This document shows, one piece after another, positions 43,776 through 54,371 of a DNA stretch of 64,000 bases. Under the pieces are notes generated by a model. That model saw nothing but the letters and a program-made list of their open reading frames with translations. It had not been told where the DNA came from and did no database searches. The stretch's first letter is position 1; each line of letters starts with the position of its first letter. The position numbers and the translations under genes were made by a program. The stretch comes from Enterococcus plantarum (GTDB lineage: Bacteria; Bacillota; Bacilli; Lactobacillales; Enterococcaceae): NCBI RefSeq assembly GCF_001730295.1, contig NZ_MIKA01000002.1, positions 1 to 64,000 on the forward strand, written 5' to 3'.

Positions 43776-45146
43776 ATGGCAAAAAAAGCAAAAGTTCAAT
43801 TTGAGTGTCAAACGTGCGGGTATATTTCCCCTAAATATTTAGGTCGCTGTCCCAATTGTGGTCAGTGGAACACAATGACAGAAGAAATCATTCAAGATAC
43901 GACCGATCGTCGTGCTAGAGTCAGTTTAACTGGGAAAAAGACACAGCCTCAGCGCTTAGCTGAAGTGGTTCCAAAAAAAGAACCGAGAGTCAAAACAAAA
44001 CTGGTAGAGTTGAACCGTGTGTTAGGTGGCGGCGTAGTGCCTGGATCACTTGTTTTGATTGGCGGCGATCCTGGAATCGGTAAATCAACATTGCTGTTAC
44101 AAGTATCACAACAACTTGCTGAAATCGGTGGCAAAGTGCTTTACGTTTCTGGAGAAGAGAGTGCGGAGCAAATCAAAATGCGTGCCGAGCGGTTAAGTTC
44201 GATCGATACTGAATTTTATTTGTACGCTGAAACAGATATGAATGAAATTTCTCGAGCAATTGAAAAATTAGAACCTGATTACGTAATCATCGATTCCATT
44301 CAAACGATGACACAACCTGATGTGACGAGTGTGGCTGGAAGTGTCAGTCAAGTGCGAGAAACAACAGCTGAATTATTGAAAATCGCTAAAACCAATGGTA
44401 TTGCTGTTTTTATTGTTGGTCATGTGACGAAAGAAGGGTCAATTGCAGGACCGCGTATGCTAGAACATATGGTAGATACTGTCTTATATTTTGAGGGAGA
44501 TAAGCATCATACTTTCAGAATATTGAGAGCAGTCAAAAATCGTTTTGGTTCCACTAATGAGATCGGCATTTTTGAAATGCGGGAGCATGGATTAGAAGAA
44601 GTCGCGAATCCATCGCAAGTATTTTTAGAAGAACGCTTGGCGGATGCTACGGGATCTGCGATAGTGGTTGCTATGGAAGGAACACGCCCCATTTTAGTTG
44701 AGGTTCAGGCTTTAGTCACTCCAACGATGTTTGGAAATGCAAAACGGACAACAACTGGATTGGATTTTAACCGAGTTTCCTTGATCATGGCAGTTTTAGA
44801 GAAACGCGCTGGATTGTTATTACAAAATCAAGATGCATATTTAAAAGCTGCTGGCGGCGTAAAAATCAACGAACCTGCAATCGATTTAGCGGTCGCGGTG
44901 AGTATTGCGTCCAGTTATAAAGAAAATGGCACAAGACCAACCGAATGTTTTATAGGTGAAATTGGGTTGACTGGTGAGATTCGTCGAGTGAATAGTATCG
45001 AACAACGAGTACGCGAAGCACAAAAACTAGGATTCACGAAGATTTATTTACCAAAAAATAACTTAGGCGGTTGGACCCCACCAGAAGGAATCGAGATTGT
45101 CGGCGTAGCGACAATCGGTGAAACACTAAGAAAAGTATTCAAATAG
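43776..45146 (+). CDS. radA: DNA repair protein RadA
   Basis: 456 residues, complete. Four-cysteine zinc finger (C11, C14, C25, C28) at the N-terminus, RecA-like ATPase with Walker A GDPGIGKS (97-104), the RadA-specific KNRFG motif (254-258), and a C-terminal Lon-protease-like domain with [19 protein letters not shown]. It drives branch migration in homologous recombination and DNA-uptake recombination. Ribosome site is ATGAGGGG. A short hairpin at about 45169-45195 separates it from yacL. Confidence 0.96.
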   Translation: MAKKAKVQFECQTCGYISPKYLGRCPNCGQWNTMTEEIIQDTTDRRARVSLTGKKTQPQRLAEVVPKKEPRVKTKLVELNRVLGGGVVPGSLVLIGGDPGIGKSTLLLQVSQQLAEIGGKVLYVSGEESAEQIKMRAERLSSIDTEFYLYAETDMNEISRAIEKLEPDYVIIDSIQTMTQPDVTSVAGSVSQVRETTAELLKIAKTNGIAVFIVGHVTKEGSIAGPRMLEHMVDTVLYFEGDKHHTFRILRAVKNRFGSTNEIGIFEMREHGLEEVANPSQVFLEERLADATGSAIVVAMEGTRPILVEVQALVTPTMFGNAKRTTTGLDFNRVSLIMAVLEKRAGLLLQNQDAYLKAAGGVKINEPAIDLAVAVSIASSYKENGTRPTECFIGEIGLTGEIRRVNSIEQRVREAQKLGFTKIYLPKNNLGGWTPPEGIEIVGVATIGETLRKVFK

Positions 45147-45236
45147 ACTGAGAGTAAAGAGATCGATACAAGAGGATCGTCACGACCTCTTTCTTTCAAT
45201 CTTTAAATAAGTATAACTATATTGGAGGATGAATCT

Positions 45237-46379
45237 ATGCAAAAACGTGTCATCACATTGCTGATGGTCGTCGCTGGCGCAAGCTTAGGTATTTCACTAT
45301 TACCAATAGCTTGGGACATGGCGAAACAGGCAGATAATACATGGTTGAACAATAACTTTACTAACAGTTTGATTGGTGCACTTATTTTCTTTATATTATC
45401 GTTAGGGTTAGCAAAGTATATTGTTTCAGTTGTAAAAAAAGTAGAAGCATCATTAAATGAAATGAGTTTAACGTATCTATTATTCGGAAGTGTCGGCGCA
45501 ATTCTTGGGTTGATCATTGGTGTGATTATTTCAATTCCAATGTATAACTTGAATATCCCGTTTGTGAATAGCGTCTTGCCGATTTTAGTCATGATTATTT
45601 TTGGCTATCTTGGGTTTCGTATGGGAACTACTCGAATTGATGAATGGCGTAAAATTTTTACTCCGAAACAGAAAAAACTTCAAACGGAAGGCCAAGGAGA
45701 AGTCTTGGATCGTAGGGTAGAAGATCGTTTCCATAAATACAAAATTTTAGATACAAGCGTAATCATTGACGGTAGAATTTACGATATTGCGAAAACTGGC
45801 TTTTTAGAAGGAGTTATTTTGATTCCTAATTTTGTGCTGTATGAACTGCAATATATTGCGGACTCTGGTGATAGTCTTAAACGTGTTCGTGGACGACGTG
45901 GCTTGGATATTTTAAATGCGTTGCAAAAAGAAGATGGTATTTCGGTTGAAATGTATGAAGGTGATTTTGAAGATATTTCAGAAGTCGATAGTAAACTGAT
46001 TAAACTAGCAAAATTATTGGATGGCGTGGTCGTAACAAATGATTATAACTTAAATAAAGTTTCTGAATTTCAAAATGTTCCTGTTTTAAACATCAATGCT
46101 TTAGCAAATGCGGTAAAACCAGTTGTGATTCCTGGCGAAACAATGAATGTAATGGTTGTAAAAGCTGGAACAGAACGTCAACAAGGTGTGGCGTATTTGG
46201 ATGATGGTACGATGGTTGTCGTTGAAGATGGTCAGCATTATATGAATGAACACATTCAAGTAGTTGTTACCAGTGCTTTACAGACTGCAGCTGGCCGGAT
46301 GATTTTTGCAAAGCCTGCTCACTCTGGACGAGGTATCAATGATAGCAAAGAAGACAGCAAAACTAATGAAAAAATCTAA
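45237..46379 (+). CDS. yacL: PIN/TRAM-domain membrane protein YacL
   Basis: 380 residues from ATG 45237, five bases after TTGGAGGATG. Four membrane helices in the first 130 residues (LLMVVAGASLGISLLP, LIGALIFFILSLGLA, AILGLIIGVIISIPMY, VLPILVMIIFGYLGF), then a PIN nuclease domain (about 165-285) with conserved acids in ILDTSVIIDGRIYD, LYELQYIAD and GVVVTNDYNLN, and a C-terminal TRAM RNA-binding domain (about 295-355). The role may be in RNA metabolism at the membrane. Conserved neighbour of radA and ispD. Confidence 0.9.
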   Translation: MQKRVITLLMVVAGASLGISLLPIAWDMAKQADNTWLNNNFTNSLIGALIFFILSLGLAKYIVSVVKKVEASLNEMSLTYLLFGSVGAILGLIIGVIISIPMYNLNIPFVNSVLPILVMIIFGYLGFRMGTTRIDEWRKIFTPKQKKLQTEGQGEVLDRRVEDRFHKYKILDTSVIIDGRIYDIAKTGFLEGVILIPNFVLYELQYIADSGDSLKRVRGRRGLDILNALQKEDGISVEMYEGDFEDISEVDSKLIKLAKLLDGVVVTNDYNLNKVSEFQNVPVLNINALANAVKPVVIPGETMNVMVVKAGTERQQGVAYLDDGTMVVVEDGQHYMNEHIQVVVTSALQTAAGRMIFAKPAHSGRGINDSKEDSKTNEKI

Positions 46380-47091
46380 AAATAGAAATGAAGCTCTGGA
46401 TTATGAAGTCATTTTGTTGGCGGCGGGTCAAGGGAAGAGAATGGGTGCTAGCCGAAATAAGATTTTATTGCATCTGATCGGTAAACCAGTTATTTCTTAT
46501 TCGCTAAATACTTTCTTAAATGATCCTGCATGCAAACATATTATTTTAGTCGCACAAGAAGACGAACAAGTTTTATTAAGTGAAATGATCAAGAAAGAAG
46601 CAAAGAAAATAAGATGCCCGATAACAATCGTCTCTGGTGGTCATGAGCGGCAATATAGCGTGTATAATGGCTTGAATGCAGTATTTTCTTTGAAAAATAT
46701 TGTGATGGTTCATGACGGCGCAAGACCCTTCGTCAATCTGACACAATTGAAATTATTGCATCAGAAAGTACAAGAAACGAGAGCCGCTATTTTAGGTGTT
46801 CCTGTCAAAGATACAATCAAGCGAGTGACGGATGGAATCGTACAAGAGACGGTTCCACGTGAAACATTATGGCAAATACAAACCCCTCAAGCCTTTTATG
46901 GAGAGGATTTACTTGCCGTGCATGTTTGTGCACAGCAAGAAGGTTATTTAGGAACAGACGAGGCATCTCTTATTGAAAAATACAGTAATTTACCTGTTTC
47001 GATGGTATTGGGAAGTTACGAAAATATCAAATTGACCACACCAGAAGATATGCTGATCGGCGAATCAATCGTCAAACGAAAAAGAAGCTAG
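46366..47091 (+). CDS. ispD: 2-C-methyl-D-erythritol 4-phosphate cytidylyltransferase
   Basis: 241 residues if started at ATG 46366, overlapping the yacL end by 14 bases; ATG 46339 behind GAGG is a fair alternative with nine more residues. Motifs: [17 protein letters not shown] (nucleotide-binding), [16 protein letters not shown]-type [26 protein letters not shown], and [13 protein letters not shown] with TDEASLIE. It makes CDP-methylerythritol in the non-mevalonate pathway. Together with ispF (next) and ispE (54372) this would give three MEP steps; whether the full pathway is present cannot be told, because enterococci such as E. faecalis use the mevalonate route. Confidence 0.9.
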   Translation: MKKSKNRNEALDYEVILLAAGQGKRMGASRNKILLHLIGKPVISYSLNTFLNDPACKHIILVAQEDEQVLLSEMIKKEAKKIRCPITIVSGGHERQYSVYNGLNAVFSLKNIVMVHDGARPFVNLTQLKLLHQKVQETRAAILGVPVKDTIKRVTDGIVQETVPRETLWQIQTPQAFYGEDLLAVHVCAQQEGYLGTDEASLIEKYSNLPVSMVLGSYENIKLTTPEDMLIGESIVKRKRS

Positions 47092-47099
47092 GTGAAAAA

Positions 47100-47573
47100 A
47101 TGATACGAATTGGACAAGGATTTGATGTTCATCAACTGGTAGAAGGACGTAAGTTGATCATTGGTGGTGTAGAACTACCTTTTGAAAAAGGCTTATTAGG
47201 ACACTCAGATGCAGATGTGTTGCTACATGCAATTACAGACGCTTTGCTTGGCGCTGCAGGTCTGGGTGATATTGGACATTTATTTCCTGATACAGATCCG
47301 GCATTTAAAGAGGCGGACTCACTGAAATTATTACATGAAGTAAATCAAAAAATTTTGGCTGGTGGCTTTACTATTGGCAACATTGATTGTACAATTTTAG
47401 CAGAACAACCAAAAATGAAACCTTATTTAGAACAAATGAAAGAAAACATCGCTAAGGCCTGTCAAATTGAAACGAATCAACTCAATTTAAAAGCAACAAC
47501 GATGGAAAAAATGGGTTTTATTGGTCAAGAAGAAGGTCTGGGAGCGATTGCGGTCGCTTTACTTGAAAAATAG
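47100..47573 (+). CDS. ispF: 2-C-methyl-D-erythritol 2,4-cyclodiphosphate synthase
   Basis: 157 residues, eight bases after the ispD stop, site TAGGTGA. Motifs: [20 protein letters not shown] with the zinc ligands Asp and His, [20 protein letters not shown] (zinc His, signature), [12 protein letters not shown] and [12 protein letters not shown], plus C-terminal [20 protein letters not shown]. Homotrimeric enzyme releasing CMP to form MEcPP. Genetic link with ispD is usual and suggests coupled synthesis. Confidence 0.95.
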   Translation: MIRIGQGFDVHQLVEGRKLIIGGVELPFEKGLLGHSDADVLLHAITDALLGAAGLGDIGHLFPDTDPAFKEADSLKLLHEVNQKILAGGFTIGNIDCTILAEQPKMKPYLEQMKENIAKACQIETNQLNLKATTMEKMGFIGQEEGLGAIAVALLEK

Positions 47574-47588
47574 AAAGAGGAATGCACA

Positions 47589-49046
47589 ATGACAAAAGTA
47601 CGTGTACGTTATGCACCAAGTCCAACTGGACACTTGCATATCGGAAATGCAAGAACAGCTTTATTTAACTATTTATTTGCCCGCCACAACGATGGCGAAT
47701 TTATCATCCGCATCGAAGATACCGATCAAAAAAGAAATATCGAAGATGGGGAAAAAAGCCAATTAGAAAATCTAGCATGGCTAGGAATGGATTGGGATGA
47801 ATCTCCTGAAAAACCAGGTGAATATGGTCCGTATCGTCAATCAGAACGTAGCGAAATTTATCAACCTTTAATCGATCAATTATTAGTAAGCAATCGTGCG
47901 TATAAATGTTACTGTACTGAAGAAGAATTAGAAGCTGAAAGAGAAGCACAACGTGCCCGTGGTGAAATGCCACATTACGCTGGTAAGTGTGCGGATTTGA
48001 CTCCTACTGAGCAAGCGGAAAAAGAAGCACAAGGTCTTGAGTCAGTGATTCGTTTCCGTGTACCAAGAAATACGTCTTATACATTTGAAGATATGGTTAA
48101 AGGCGAAATCGTTTTTGAATCAGATAATATCGGTGGCGATTTTGTCATCCAAAAACGTGATGGCATGCCGACCTATAATTTTGCGGTAGCGGTAGACGAT
48201 CACATGATGAAAATCACGCATGTCTTACGTGGGGACGATCATATTGCGAATACACCAAAACAATTGATGATTTATGAAGCATTTGGCTGGAAAGCACCCG
48301 AATTTGGTCATATGACGTTAATCATCAATTCTGAAACGGGTAAAAAATTAAGCAAACGGGATGAATCGATTTTACAATTTATTGAACAATACCGTGAACT
48401 TGGCTATTTACCAGAAGCAATGTTTAATTTCACAGCGTTATTAGGTTGGTCCCCAGTTGGAGAAGAAGAAATCTTCTCACCAAAAGAATTGATCAAAATC
48501 TTTGATCCAGAACGCTTAAGCAAGTCACCAGCTGCCTTTGATGGAAAGAAACTTGAGTGGGTCAATAACCAATATATGAAGCAATTAGATTTAGATGTTT
48601 TAACAGATATGTGTCTTCCTTATTTAGTAGCAGAAGGCAAAATCGAAGCACAACCAAGCGGAGAAAAATTGGAATGGCTGAAAAAAGTAGTTAGCTTATA
48701 CCAACCACAAATGAGTTATGCAGCTGAAATCGTCAATGTATCTGAATTGTTCTTCAATGAGCATCCAGTTTTAGATGAAGCGGCAAAAGAAGTTTTAGCT
48801 GGTGAAACTGTTCCAGCAGTTTTAGCGGCGTTCAAAGCACAATTAGAAGCAATGGATGTTGTTGATGTACCAAGCATCAAAGCTGGGATCAAAGCAGTTC
48901 AAAAAGAAACTGGCGTAAAAGGCAAAAATCTATTTATGCCAATCCGTGTAGCTGTTTCAGGACAAGTACATGGTCCAGAATTAGGCGATACGATTGAACT
49001 TTTAGGAAAAGAAAAAGCCTTAGATCATTTAAATAACGTTTTATAA
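47589..49046 (+). CDS. gltX: Glutamyl-tRNA synthetase
   Basis: 485 residues, full length, after AGAGGAATG. Class I signature HIGH as [17 protein letters not shown] (10-26) and KMSKS as [11 protein letters not shown] (about 252-262). A cysteine-rich insert ([10 protein letters not shown] ... YAGKCADL) forms the zinc-type loop. In enterococci this non-discriminating enzyme charges tRNA-Glu and also tRNA-Gln, which is later amidated by GatCAB. 15 bp after ispF, so part of the same transcript; followed by the cysteine T-box. Confidence 0.96.
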   Translation: MTKVRVRYAPSPTGHLHIGNARTALFNYLFARHNDGEFIIRIEDTDQKRNIEDGEKSQLENLAWLGMDWDESPEKPGEYGPYRQSERSEIYQPLIDQLLVSNRAYKCYCTEEELEAEREAQRARGEMPHYAGKCADLTPTEQAEKEAQGLESVIRFRVPRNTSYTFEDMVKGEIVFESDNIGGDFVIQKRDGMPTYNFAVAVDDHMMKITHVLRGDDHIANTPKQLMIYEAFGWKAPEFGHMTLIINSETGKKLSKRDESILQFIEQYRELGYLPEAMFNFTALLGWSPVGEEEIFSPKELIKIFDPERLSKSPAAFDGKKLEWVNNQYMKQLDLDVLTDMCLPYLVAEGKIEAQPSGEKLEWLKKVVSLYQPQMSYAAEIVNVSELFFNEHPVLDEAAKEVLAGETVPAVLAAFKAQLEAMDVVDVPSIKAGIKAVQKETGVKGKNLFMPIRVAVSGQVHGPELGDTIELLGKEKALDHLNNVL

Positions 49047-49069
49047 TAGAAATATGTAGAGAAGAAGAA

Positions 49070-49282
49070 GTAAAAAAGCGCGTGTCTATAGAGAGACTGT
49101 GGATGGTGAAAACAGTTGTCAGCACTTTTTGAAATGCATCTTTGAATAGTTTCGGCGATATGTAGCTGAAAACGGCCAACAACCGTTATCTGTTTTGAGG
49201 CAGGGAGACCTGTAAAAAAAAGTGGAACCACGCAGAAGCGTCTTTTAAACGGAGTTATGTCGTTTGAAAGACGTTTCTTTAT
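49070..49282 (+). ncRNA. T-box leader (cysteine) before cysE-cysS
   Basis: Stem I begins with AGAGAGACTGTGGATGGTGAAAACAG (about 49091-49115, shortened motif GGTGAAAACAG); the specifier position carries TGC (49135-49137, Cys) in GAAATGCATC. The T-box proper is AGTGGAACCACGC (49221-49233). It is followed by a terminator with arms CGTCTTTTAAACG (49239-49251) and CGTTTGAAAGACG (49261-49273) and a T-rich tail. Uncharged tRNA-Cys should favour the antiterminator and turn on cysE and cysS. Confidence 0.92.
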
Positions 49283-49374
49283 TTGTATTATCTAGCTCGT
49301 TAGCCTTACGGAATAAAGAACTGGACGATCCTGCCACGTTTTTATGTATAAAATTGAATGAAAGGAGAGCGAAT

Positions 49375-49923
49375 ATGGGTTGGTTAAAAAGAGCAGTCAG
49401 AGCAGTCAAAGAGAATGATCCGGCCGCTCGTTCAACAGCGGAAGCATTACTTACATACCCGGGTGTACATGCATTATTTTGGCATCGTTTTTCCCATTTT
49501 CTGTATCGACACCAGTTATTTTTATTAGCAAAAATTCATGCACAATTTTGGCGATTCATAACAGGAATCGAAATCCATCCTGGTGCGACGATTGCACCTG
49601 GCGTTTTTATTGATCATGGGATGGGTGTTGTGATTGGTCAAACAGCAGAAATAGAAGAAGATGTCGTGTTGTTTCATGGGGTGACCTTAGGCGGAACAGG
49701 TAAAGACACAGGAAAACGCCATCCGACTGTAAAAAAAGGGGCAATGATCCACGCACACGCTCAAATATTGGGACCTGTCACAATAGGTGAACGAGCAAAA
49801 ATCGGCGCATCTGCCGTTGTGTTAACAGATATTCCTGATGATGCAACAGCTGTAGGAATACCTGCAAAAATCGTCAGAATCAAAGGAGAAAAATTGGAGG
49901 TAGCATATGATTCAAATTTATAA
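49375..49923 (+). CDS. cysE: Serine O-acetyltransferase
   Basis: 182 residues from ATG 49375, six bases after AAAGGAGAGC; the longer frame from 49264 starts inside the T-box terminator and is rejected. Left-handed beta-helix hexapeptide repeats: [59 protein letters not shown] and [20 protein letters not shown]. The active His is in IDHGMG/FHGVTLG. Makes O-acetylserine for cysteine synthesis. Controlled by the Cys T-box; overlaps cysS by 17 bases. No cysK is adjacent. Confidence 0.95.
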   Translation: MGWLKRAVRAVKENDPAARSTAEALLTYPGVHALFWHRFSHFLYRHQLFLLAKIHAQFWRFITGIEIHPGATIAPGVFIDHGMGVVIGQTAEIEEDVVLFHGVTLGGTGKDTGKRHPTVKKGAMIHAHAQILGPVTIGERAKIGASAVVLTDIPDDATAVGIPAKIVRIKGEKLEVAYDSNL

Positions 49924-51319
49924 TACATTAACGCGAGAAAAAGAATTATTTCAACCAATAGAGGAAGGGAAAGTCCGGATGTATGTCTGCGGACCAACTG
50001 TCTACAATTATATTCATATCGGCAATGCCCGTAGTTCGATGGCTTTTGACACGATTAGACGTTATTTAGAATACCGCGGATACGAAGTGAATTATGTTTC
50101 AAACTTTACGGATGTCGATGATAAAATTATTCGGGCAGCCAAAGAATTAGGCATCACAGCCCCAGAAGTGGCAGATCGATTTATCCATGCATTTGAAGAG
50201 GATACGAATATCTTGAATGTGAAACCTGCAACACTACATCCAAGAGTAATGGATCATATGCCGGACATTTTAACCTTTATCCAAACATTGATTGATAAAG
50301 GCTATGCATACGAATCAAAAGGCGATGTCTATTATCGGACGAGAAAATTTGAAGGGTATGGCAACCTTAGCCATCAATCAATTGATGAATTAGAAGTTGG
50401 TGCTAGTCAACGGACAGGCGTAGAAAAAGAGCTGAAAGAAGATCCGTTAGATTTTGCTTTATGGAAAGGTGCCAAAGAAGGTGAAATTACTTGGGATTCT
50501 CCGTGGGGAGCTGGCCGTCCTGGCTGGCACATTGAGTGTTCTGTTATGGCAACAAAACACTTAGGTGATACAATTGATATTCATGGTGGTGGGCAAGATT
50601 TAGAGTTCCCTCATCATGAAAATGAAATAGCCCAAAGTGAAGCAAAAACAGGGAAAAAATTCGCCAATTACTGGATGCATAATGGGTTTGTAACGATTGG
50701 TGAAGAGGATGAAAAAATGAGCAAATCGCTAGGGAACTTTGTAACGGTTCATGAACTAGTGAAGGAAGTTGATCCTCAAGTGTTGCGTTTCTTTATGGCT
50801 ACTACACAATATCGCCGCCCAATTCGTTATAGTGAAACAACGATGAAAGAAGCAGGCGTTAATTTACAAAAATTAAAGAATGCGTTTGAGAACCTATCCT
50901 TTAGAAAATCTGATGCAATAACAGAACATGACGAAGATACTCAAAAGTTACAAGAATTAGCAGATTTAGAAATACGTTTCACAACTGAAATGGATGATGA
51001 TTTTAACGTAGCAAACGGAATCACTGTGGTGTATGAAATGGCGAAATGGCTAAATCAATACAGTGAGCAAGAGGCTGTATCCGCAGTGGTAATCGAAAAA
51101 GCGCTAGAACAGTTTACACAATGGTTAAGTATTTTTGGGATCTTTTTCTTATCAGAAGAACTACTAGACGATGATGTTGACCAATTGATCGAAGAGCGTA
51201 ATCAAGCTCGCGCGAATCGTGATTTTGCCCGCAGTGATGAAATTCGTGATTTATTAAAAGACAAAGGAATAACCTTGGAAGATACAGCTCAAGGAACTAG
51301 ATGGAGAAGAAGTGAATGA
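49907..51319 (+). CDS. cysS: Cysteinyl-tRNA synthetase
   Basis: 470 residues, site TTGGAGG inside the end of cysE. HIGH motif in [19 protein letters not shown] with the zinc Cys, zinc ligands in [10 protein letters not shown] and [19 protein letters not shown] as [10 protein letters not shown] (about 268-277). Attaches cysteine to tRNA-Cys. The cysE-cysS-mrnC-rlmB chain of overlaps shows one operon under the T-box, so the RNA-processing genes downstream are probably also affected by cysteine supply. Confidence 0.96.
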   Translation: MIQIYNTLTREKELFQPIEEGKVRMYVCGPTVYNYIHIGNARSSMAFDTIRRYLEYRGYEVNYVSNFTDVDDKIIRAAKELGITAPEVADRFIHAFEEDTNILNVKPATLHPRVMDHMPDILTFIQTLIDKGYAYESKGDVYYRTRKFEGYGNLSHQSIDELEVGASQRTGVEKELKEDPLDFALWKGAKEGEITWDSPWGAGRPGWHIECSVMATKHLGDTIDIHGGGQDLEFPHHENEIAQSEAKTGKKFANYWMHNGFVTIGEEDEKMSKSLGNFVTVHELVKEVDPQVLRFFMATTQYRRPIRYSETTMKEAGVNLQKLKNAFENLSFRKSDAITEHDEDTQKLQELADLEIRFTTEMDDDFNVANGITVVYEMAKWLNQYSEQEAVSAVVIEKALEQFTQWLSIFGIFFLSEELLDDDVDQLIEERNQARANRDFARSDEIRDLLKDKGITLEDTAQGTRWRRSE

Positions 51320-51714
51320 GAGATTATACTCAATTAAACGGTTTAGCATTGGCCTATGTAGGGGATGCAATCTATGAGATTTATATCCGCGATTACTTAG
51401 TGGAACAAGGACAAACCAAACCAAATACGCTACACCGTATGGCAACACATTATGTTTCAGCCAAAGCCCAAGCTTTTCTGATTCAAGAAATGCTGGAAGA
51501 AAAATTACTTTCAGAAAATGAAGAACTAATGTACAAACGCGGCCGCAACGCCAAAAGCCACACGTCTGCAAAAAATGCCGATATCACAACGTATCGAATT
51601 GCCACTGGATTTGAGTCGTTGATGGGGTATCTGCACTTGACGAAACAAACGGAACGTTTGAAAGAATTGATTGATTGGTGTATAAAAAAAGTAGGTGAAA
51701 AAAATGAGAAATGA
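51316..51714 (+). CDS. mrnC: Mini-ribonuclease 3
   Basis: 132 residues, start overlaps the cysS stop (ATGA). RNase III-like domain with [22 protein letters not shown] (6-27) carrying the acidic catalytic residues, and [20 protein letters not shown], without the dsRNA-binding domain of RNase III. Matures 23S rRNA ends. Overlaps rlmB by 11 bases. Confidence 0.94.
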   Translation: MRDYTQLNGLALAYVGDAIYEIYIRDYLVEQGQTKPNTLHRMATHYVSAKAQAFLIQEMLEEKLLSENEELMYKRGRNAKSHTSAKNADITTYRIATGFESLMGYLHLTKQTERLKELIDWCIKKVGEKNEK

Positions 51715-52543
51715 TAAAAAGCGCCCTTTTAAGGGAAACAAACCACAAAAAAAACAACCATTTAAAAAAGAATTGGTAAGAAAAGAACGTGAAGTCTCAC
51801 AAGAAGAGGTCGAAGATAACTTCGTTTTTGGGAATCATGCGACGGTAGAAGCAATTCAACAAGGTCGTGGCAATAAATTATTTCTTCAAGAAGATAGTAA
51901 GAGCGAGAAAGTTGAACACCTAAAATTATTAGCCAAAGAAAATGCTGTACCTGTTAAATGGGTACCAAAACAAAAACTAGATACAATGACAAATCACGGT
52001 GTTCATCAAGGAATCGTATTAGCAATTACAGCGTATGAATACTTAACATTGGAAGAATTGCTCGATCAGACGAAAGAAAAGACGGAGACGCCATTCTTTT
52101 TAATCTTAGATAGTTTAGAAGACCCGCATAATTTTGGCTCTATCTTAAGAACGGCAGATGCAACGGGTGTGGACGGGATCATTATCCCCAAACACCGTGC
52201 AGTTGGCATTACACCAGTTGTCACCAAAGCTTCAACTGGAGCAGTTGAATATATCCCAGTCGCTCGTGTAACCAATTTAGCGCAAAGTATTGCTACATTA
52301 AAAGAAAATAGTTTTTGGATTTTTGGGACGGATATGAAAGGCACTGATTACCGCAAATGGAATACGCAAGGGGCGATTGCGTTGATCATTGGAAATGAAG
52401 GTCGTGGCATGAGTCAAGGTCTACATAAAGAAGTAGATGAATTATTGACGATTCCAATGAGTGGACATGTTCAAAGTTTGAATGCCGGTGTTGCAGCGGG
52501 ATTGTTGATGTATGAAGTTTATCGTGGGCGAAATAGTCTGTAA
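51704..52543 (+). CDS. rlmB: 23S rRNA (guanosine-2'-O-)-methyltransferase RlmB
   Basis: 279 residues from ATG 51704 (site GTAGGTG; the GTG 51695 overlaps that site). Basic N-terminus ([19 protein letters not shown]), substrate-binding domain with [20 protein letters not shown], and the SPOUT knot: [34 protein letters not shown] (SAM loop) and [22 protein letters not shown]. Methylates G2251-equivalent of 23S rRNA. Co-located with mrnC as usual in Firmicutes. Confidence 0.94.
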   Translation: MRNDKKRPFKGNKPQKKQPFKKELVRKEREVSQEEVEDNFVFGNHATVEAIQQGRGNKLFLQEDSKSEKVEHLKLLAKENAVPVKWVPKQKLDTMTNHGVHQGIVLAITAYEYLTLEELLDQTKEKTETPFFLILDSLEDPHNFGSILRTADATGVDGIIIPKHRAVGITPVVTKASTGAVEYIPVARVTNLAQSIATLKENSFWIFGTDMKGTDYRKWNTQGAIALIIGNEGRGMSQGLHKEVDELLTIPMSGHVQSLNAGVAAGLLMYEVYRGRNSL

Positions 52544-52598
52544 AGGTTCGTTTAGCGGCGATAGAGGCACATCATTAAAAAGAAGGTGACAAAGCAAA

Positions 52599-53129
52599 AT
52601 GAAAAAACAGTTATTGATCGTTGATGGTTATAATATGATTGGTTCTTGGCCAGAGTTGGTTCAGTTGAAAAATCAGAATAAACTTGAAGATGCCAGAGAA
52701 GTTTTACTACAGCGTTTATCCAACTATGCAAAATACGAGGGGTTAGAAGTAATCGTGGTTTTTGATGCACAGCTGGTTCCAGGTATTCAGCAGACATATA
52801 AGAAGTATCATCTAACTGTGGTTTTTACCAAAGAAGAAGAGACTGCTGATAGCTATATTGAACGGATTGCCGGAGAAAAAAATGATCGGTTGACGCAAGT
52901 AACAGTCGCAACAAGCGATTTGGCAGAACAATGGCTAGTTTTTTCAAAAGGAGCATTGCGAGCATCAGCGAATGAACTGTATAAAAATGTTCAAAAATCA
53001 GAACGTACAATTGCTATTCATGCGACGGATATCCATTTCCAAGATTTTCGACGAAATTCTCCATGGAATCTAGAGCAATTGTCAAAGTTGTCCGAAAAAA
53101 TGGACGAATTGTCCAAAAAGAAAGAATAA
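52599..53129 (+). CDS. rae1: NYN/PIN-domain ribosome-associated RNase (YacP/Rae1)
   Basis: 176 residues after AGAAGGTGAC. NYN domain with acidic metal site: LLIVDGYNMIGSWPEL (5-20), VIVVFDAQLVPG, TKEEETADSYIERIAGE and VATSDLAEQWLVFSKGA. In Bacillus the orthologue cuts mRNA in the ribosomal A site. The conserved C-terminal RRNSPWNLEQLSKL segment is present. Follows rlmB at 55 bp. Confidence 0.92.
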   Translation: MKKQLLIVDGYNMIGSWPELVQLKNQNKLEDAREVLLQRLSNYAKYEGLEVIVVFDAQLVPGIQQTYKKYHLTVVFTKEEETADSYIERIAGEKNDRLTQVTVATSDLAEQWLVFSKGALRASANELYKNVQKSERTIAIHATDIHFQDFRRNSPWNLEQLSKLSEKMDELSKKKE

Positions 53130-53216
53130 CTGTGCTTTTGTATCTGTTTTCTTAGAAGAAAATGTTACGCTTTTTCCAAGCATTTTGGTAGAATGCTTGG
53201 AAGGAGAATGTTGTTG

Positions 53217-53777
53217 ATGAACAAGTATGAAGATATCTTAAAAGGAGAACCATTAGCATTTGATCGTATGTATCGGAAGTATCATCCAGTTGTGTATAAA
53301 CTTCAAAAAAAATATTATTTAAAGGATTTTGATCGAGAAGACTGGTTACAGGAAGGTCGGATTATTTTTCACCGCTCACTGGAAAAATATCAAGATGAGC
53401 ATAGTGTTTCAATTGGAACATTTTTCAAATCAAATTTTGAAAACCATATCCGCAGCTTAGTTAGAAAACAATGTGCACTCAAACGAACGATTGACGCAAA
53501 GTCTATTTCTTTAGATCAAAAAATAGAAAATCAGGGAGAATCCTTTTTTGATTACATAGGAACGGAAGATAGCAATGCATTAGATCAGATGATTATTCGG
53601 GAAAAGCTAGAGCAGCTGCCACTCGTTTTGTCACCTTTTGAACGAATCACCTTTGAAGAATATATGAATGGCAAGGAATTAAAAGAGATTGCAAACGACA
53701 CTGATAGCCGTGAAATCACTGTCAGAAGTGCCTATGATCGAGCAAAAAAGAAATTGAAAGCGATTATTTATGATTAA
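53217..53777 (+). CDS. SigH/ComX-like RNA polymerase sigma factor
   Basis: 186 residues from ATG 53217, ten bases after AAGGAG; nearer in-frame TTG/ATG codons (53208-53214) are possible. Region 2: LAFDRMYRKYHPVVYKLQKK and LQEGRIIFHRSLEKYQ; region 4: LEQLPLVLSPFERITFEEYM and ELKEIANDTDSREITVRSAYDR. Placed where the competence/sporulation-type sigma-H gene lies in relatives (after yacP). Function in enterococci is not settled; it may control competence-like or late genes. A short frame before RpmG/SecE is not present in this window. Confidence 0.85.
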   Translation: MNKYEDILKGEPLAFDRMYRKYHPVVYKLQKKYYLKDFDREDWLQEGRIIFHRSLEKYQDEHSVSIGTFFKSNFENHIRSLVRKQCALKRTIDAKSISLDQKIENQGESFFDYIGTEDSNALDQMIIREKLEQLPLVLSPFERITFEEYMNGKELKEIANDTDSREITVRSAYDRAKKKLKAIIYD

Positions 53778-53910
53778 ATTAGAACTTTTAAAATTTTCAC
53801 ATCAAATAATTATTCATTTATAAATTATAATTAGTTGCAATTCATTTTCTGCTATGGTAAACTTGTTATTTTTATTAATATGTGATACAATGGCGAATGA
53901 GGTGAATGCA

Positions 53911-54156
53911 ATGCCAACAACTTTAGCGTCAATTAAAAAAGATCTAGAATGTCGTATCGGCAGCCAAATCACATTAGTTGCTCAAACCGGCAGAAAGCGC
54001 CAAACTGAACGTAAAGGTATTTTGACAGAAACGTATCCATCTGTCTTCGTTGTAGATTTAGACCCAGATGAAAACTCATTCGAACGAGTTTCTTATAGTT
54101 ATTCGGATGTGCTAACACGCACAGTAGAGATTGAATTTGTCAGTGAAGCAGTCTAA
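53911..54156 (+). CDS. veg: Veg protein
   Basis: 81 residues from ATG 53911 after AATGAGGTG. Near-complete match to the conserved Veg pattern: LASIKKDLECRIGSQITLVA, QTGRKRQTERKGILTETYPS, VFVVDLDPDENSFERVSYSY. In Bacillus it is strongly expressed in growing cells and affects biofilm gene expression. Has its own terminator at 54176-54216 and precedes ispE as in relatives. Confidence 0.94.
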   Translation: MPTTLASIKKDLECRIGSQITLVAQTGRKRQTERKGILTETYPSVFVVDLDPDENSFERVSYSYSDVLTRTVEIEFVSEAV

Positions 54157-54175
54157 GACAATTATTGATTTTTAA

Positions 54176-54216
54176 AAGCAGAGACAAAGCGAAAACGCTT
54201 TAGCTCTGCTTTTTTT
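54176..54216 (+). terminator. Terminator after veg
   Basis: AAGCAGAGACAAAGCG and CGCTTTAGCTCTGCTT arms around AAAA, then a seven-base T-run. Confidence 0.9.
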
Positions 54217-54371
54217 GTCTATGAGATAGTTTACTAATTATGTATAAAAGAGTAGACGTAAAGGATAAGTAGAGCAATTTTTATACAAATATATACTTCT
54301 CTAACAACATATGTTAGAATTTAAAAGATTGTGAAGTTGGTCAGGTAATGGGATTAGATAGGTGAAAAAGA